Shown piece by piece: positions 62,608 through 64,000 of a stretch of 64,000 nucleotides of DNA; within the stretch, counting starts at the first letter, position 1; every line of letters starts with the position of its first letter. A program made the translations under genes and the position numbers. This DNA comes from Roseibacillus persicicus (GTDB lineage: Bacteria; Verrucomicrobiota; Verrucomicrobiia; Verrucomicrobiales; Akkermansiaceae): NCBI RefSeq assembly GCF_014651675.1, contig NZ_BMXI01000011.1, positions 124,001 through 188,000 on the forward strand. Direction: 5' to 3'. The notes under the pieces were generated by a model that ran no database searches, was not told the origin of the DNA, and saw only the letters and a list, made by a program, of their open reading frames with translations.

Positions 62608-63609
62608 GTGAGTGAGGCGATTTTGGCAAATCAGGTGGTGAAAGAGTTCGGCGAGGTTCGGGCTCTGAAAGGAATCACCGTCGGGATTGAGAAGGGGGAG
62701 CTCTTTTTCCTGCTGGGAGGAAGTGGCTGCGGAAAGACGACCTTGCTCCGCTGCATTGCCGGATTGGAGTCTCCCACGTCGGGCGAGATTCGCTTCGATG
62801 GCGAGGATGTGACGAGTTTGCCGACCCACAAGAGGGAGGCTGCGATGGTTTTTCAAAGCTACGCCCTGTGGCCTCACATGACGGTGGGGCAGAATGTGGC
62901 CTTTGGTCTGGAGGAGCGCGGAGTCTCGAAGGACGAGGTGAAGCGTCGGGTGGGAGAAGCCCTGGAGATGGTTCGCCTGGAAGGGTACGGAGTGCGTGGC
63001 ATCGACCAAATGTCCGGCGGGCAGCAGCAACGGGTTTCGCTGGCGCGCGCGCTGGTGGTTCGCCCCAAGGTTCTTTTGTTGGACGAGCCTCTTTCCAATC
63101 TGGACGCCCGCTTGAGGGTGGAGATGCGGACCGAGATTCGACGCATCGTGAAGGAGAATGACCTGACTGCAGTCTACGTGACCCACGATCAGGAGGAGGC
63201 TCTGTCAGTCGCCGACCGGATGGCGGTGATGGACTTTGGCGAGGTGATGCAGGTGGGCACGCCGGAAGAAGTTTACCGACGCCCTACCTCGCGCATTGTG
63301 GCGGAGTTCATCGGGGAGACGAATATTTTCGAGCAGGGTCAGTTGGGCGAGTTTCGTGGTGACGGTCAGGGACAGTTGATTTCGGTCCGGCCCGAGGCCT
63401 GGCGCTTTGTCGATTCGGCCGCCGGGGAATCCAATAGCATCGCCGGGCGGGTGGTGCAGACTGCTTATTTGGGAGCTCTCGTGCAATACGAGGTGGAGGT
63501 CGCGGGCGGTCTGCGGCTGAAAGTTGCGGAGATGAATCCACGGGTAGTCAGACAGGGAGAAGTGGTGCTGCGTGCAGACGAATCCGATGTGGTGTTGTTA
63601 GAAAAATAA
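62608..63609 (+). CDS. ABC transporter ATP-binding protein (Fe3+/polyamine type)
   Basis: A 333-residue ATPase: Walker A GGSGCGKTT, Q-loop VFQSYALWPHMTV, signature MSGGQQQRVSLARAL, Walker B VLLLDEPLSNLDARL, switch VTHDQEEA, then a TOBE domain (ISVRPEAWRF). The GTG at 62608 is the likely start; the frame is open upstream to 62404 but that part runs into the region divergent to the ClC gene. The substrate-binding protein follows by 12 bp. Confidence 0.92.
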   Translation: MSEAILANQVVKEFGEVRALKGITVGIEKGELFFLLGGSGCGKTTLLRCIAGLESPTSGEIRFDGEDVTSLPTHKREAAMVFQSYALWPHMTVGQNVAFGLEERGVSKDEVKRRVGEALEMVRLEGYGVRGIDQMSGGQQQRVSLARALVVRPKVLLLDEPLSNLDARLRVEMRTEIRRIVKENDLTAVYVTHDQEEALSVADRMAVMDFGEVMQVGTPEEVYRRPTSRIVAEFIGETNIFEQGQLGEFRGDGQGQLISVRPEAWRFVDSAAGESNSIAGRVVQTAYLGALVQYEVEVAGGLRLKVAEMNPRVVRQGEVVLRADESDVVLLEK

Positions 63610-63621
63610 AATCCTCCCACG

Positions 63622-64000
63622 ATGAAGCTTTGGCAAAAATTAGCAGCGGTTCTGGTTCCTCTCGGAATCGTGGTCGCTCTCCCCTTGGTGCTGCGGCGAG
63701 ACGTGGAGGTGGCTCCCGGAGCCGGGGTCTTGAGGCTGGAAGTCATCACTCCTCATAACGAGACGATTCAGCGCGAATTCGGGGAAGCATTTGTCGAATG
63801 GTATCAGGAAAAACATGGGCGTGAAGTTTATGTTAACTGGCTTGTTCCTGGAGGGACCAGCGAGATCAAGCGGGTACTCGACTCCGGTTTCGATGCCGCG
63901 GCGGAGGGAGGCCGGGAGGGAATCGGAATCGATTTGTTCTTCGGTGGCGGGGAATACGATTTCTCGGCCCAATCCAAGCTGGGACGTTTTGCGAAGCTTG
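63622..64000 (+). CDS. ABC transporter substrate-binding protein (3' partial)
   Basis: The first 126 residues of an exported protein with a short hydrophobic segment near residues 7-23 and the class-typical start VITPHNETIQREFGEAFVEWY, as in extracellular solute-binding proteins of the iron/putrescine/spermidine (family 1/6) type. DLFFGGGEYDF follows. The gene runs past the end of the window. With the ATPase 12 bp upstream it forms the beginning of an importer; the permease should be next. Confidence 0.85.
   Translation, partial: MKLWQKLAAVLVPLGIVVALPLVLRRDVEVAPGAGVLRLEVITPHNETIQREFGEAFVEWYQEKHGREVYVNWLVPGGTSEIKRVLDSGFDAAAEGGREGIGIDLFFGGGEYDFSAQSKLGRFAKL

Overview
The window looks like a chromosomal segment from a member of the Verrucomicrobiota. 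The strongest clue is a 51-codon gene at 49503-49658 that matches the small basic protein family known only from Chlamydiae and Verrucomicrobia. An alternative complex III (ACIII) plus aa3 oxidase operon, a C-type sulfatase and many small lipoproteins fit that group. Gene density is high and most genes are ordinary housekeeping or envelope functions. No phage, plasmid, integrase or CRISPR array was seen.

Region 1 (1-10110) is one tightly packed + strand respiratory operon ending at a clear terminator. It holds the quinol:electron-acceptor subunit ActF (entering from outside the window), a small membrane protein, a set of cbb3-oxidase-like proteins (CcoN-, CcoO- and CcoP-like), and a complete aa3-type cytochrome c oxidase in the order I, III, IV, two small membrane proteins, II. 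The CcoN-like protein has lost the CuB ligands and the heme b3 ligand. The CcoO-like protein has Cys where the axial Met is expected. Subunit III carries an insertion of about 395 residues.

Region 2 (10120-32090) is mixed: tRNA-Phe with radC; a degenerate trypsin-like lipoprotein; a solitary DNA methyltransferase; an RNA methylase and a phosphoesterase; an unexplained structured non-coding stretch of about 500 bp; a leucyl/arginyl-transferase-like protein; a Gld-type ABC transporter pair; homoserine dehydrogenase; OppA; class II aldolase; and a hydroxypyruvate isomerase-like protein. A possible compatible-solute locus follows (glucosyl-3-phosphoglycerate synthase, a degenerate M20-type protein, and a GT4 glycosyltransferase), then arsC with a candidate operator.

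Region 3 (32290-58560) contains pyrC, polX, a sulfatase, a large MscK-like channel, folC, panE-like, a cation/Ca2+ antiporter, a cytochrome b562-like protein, an esterase, a TPR protein, a pseudouridine synthase, the small basic protein, urate hydroxylase PuuD with a cytochrome c tail, an ABC exporter with two paralogous giant permeases, and an ABC-F ATPase. Two tandem repeat arrays (33566-34850 and 57107-58547) each fill the whole gap between two convergent genes. They are mosaics of three modules. Two of these modules (about 128 bp each) are bounded by inverted copies of short palindromes, the layout of REPIN elements, and the palindromes show compensatory base changes. This is the most unusual structure in the window.

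Region 4 (58556-64000) has an orphan MoxR ATPase, a BamE-like lipoprotein, pterin carbinolamine dehydratase, a ClC chloride/proton antiporter with CBS domains, and the start of an iron/polyamine-type ABC importer that runs off the window.
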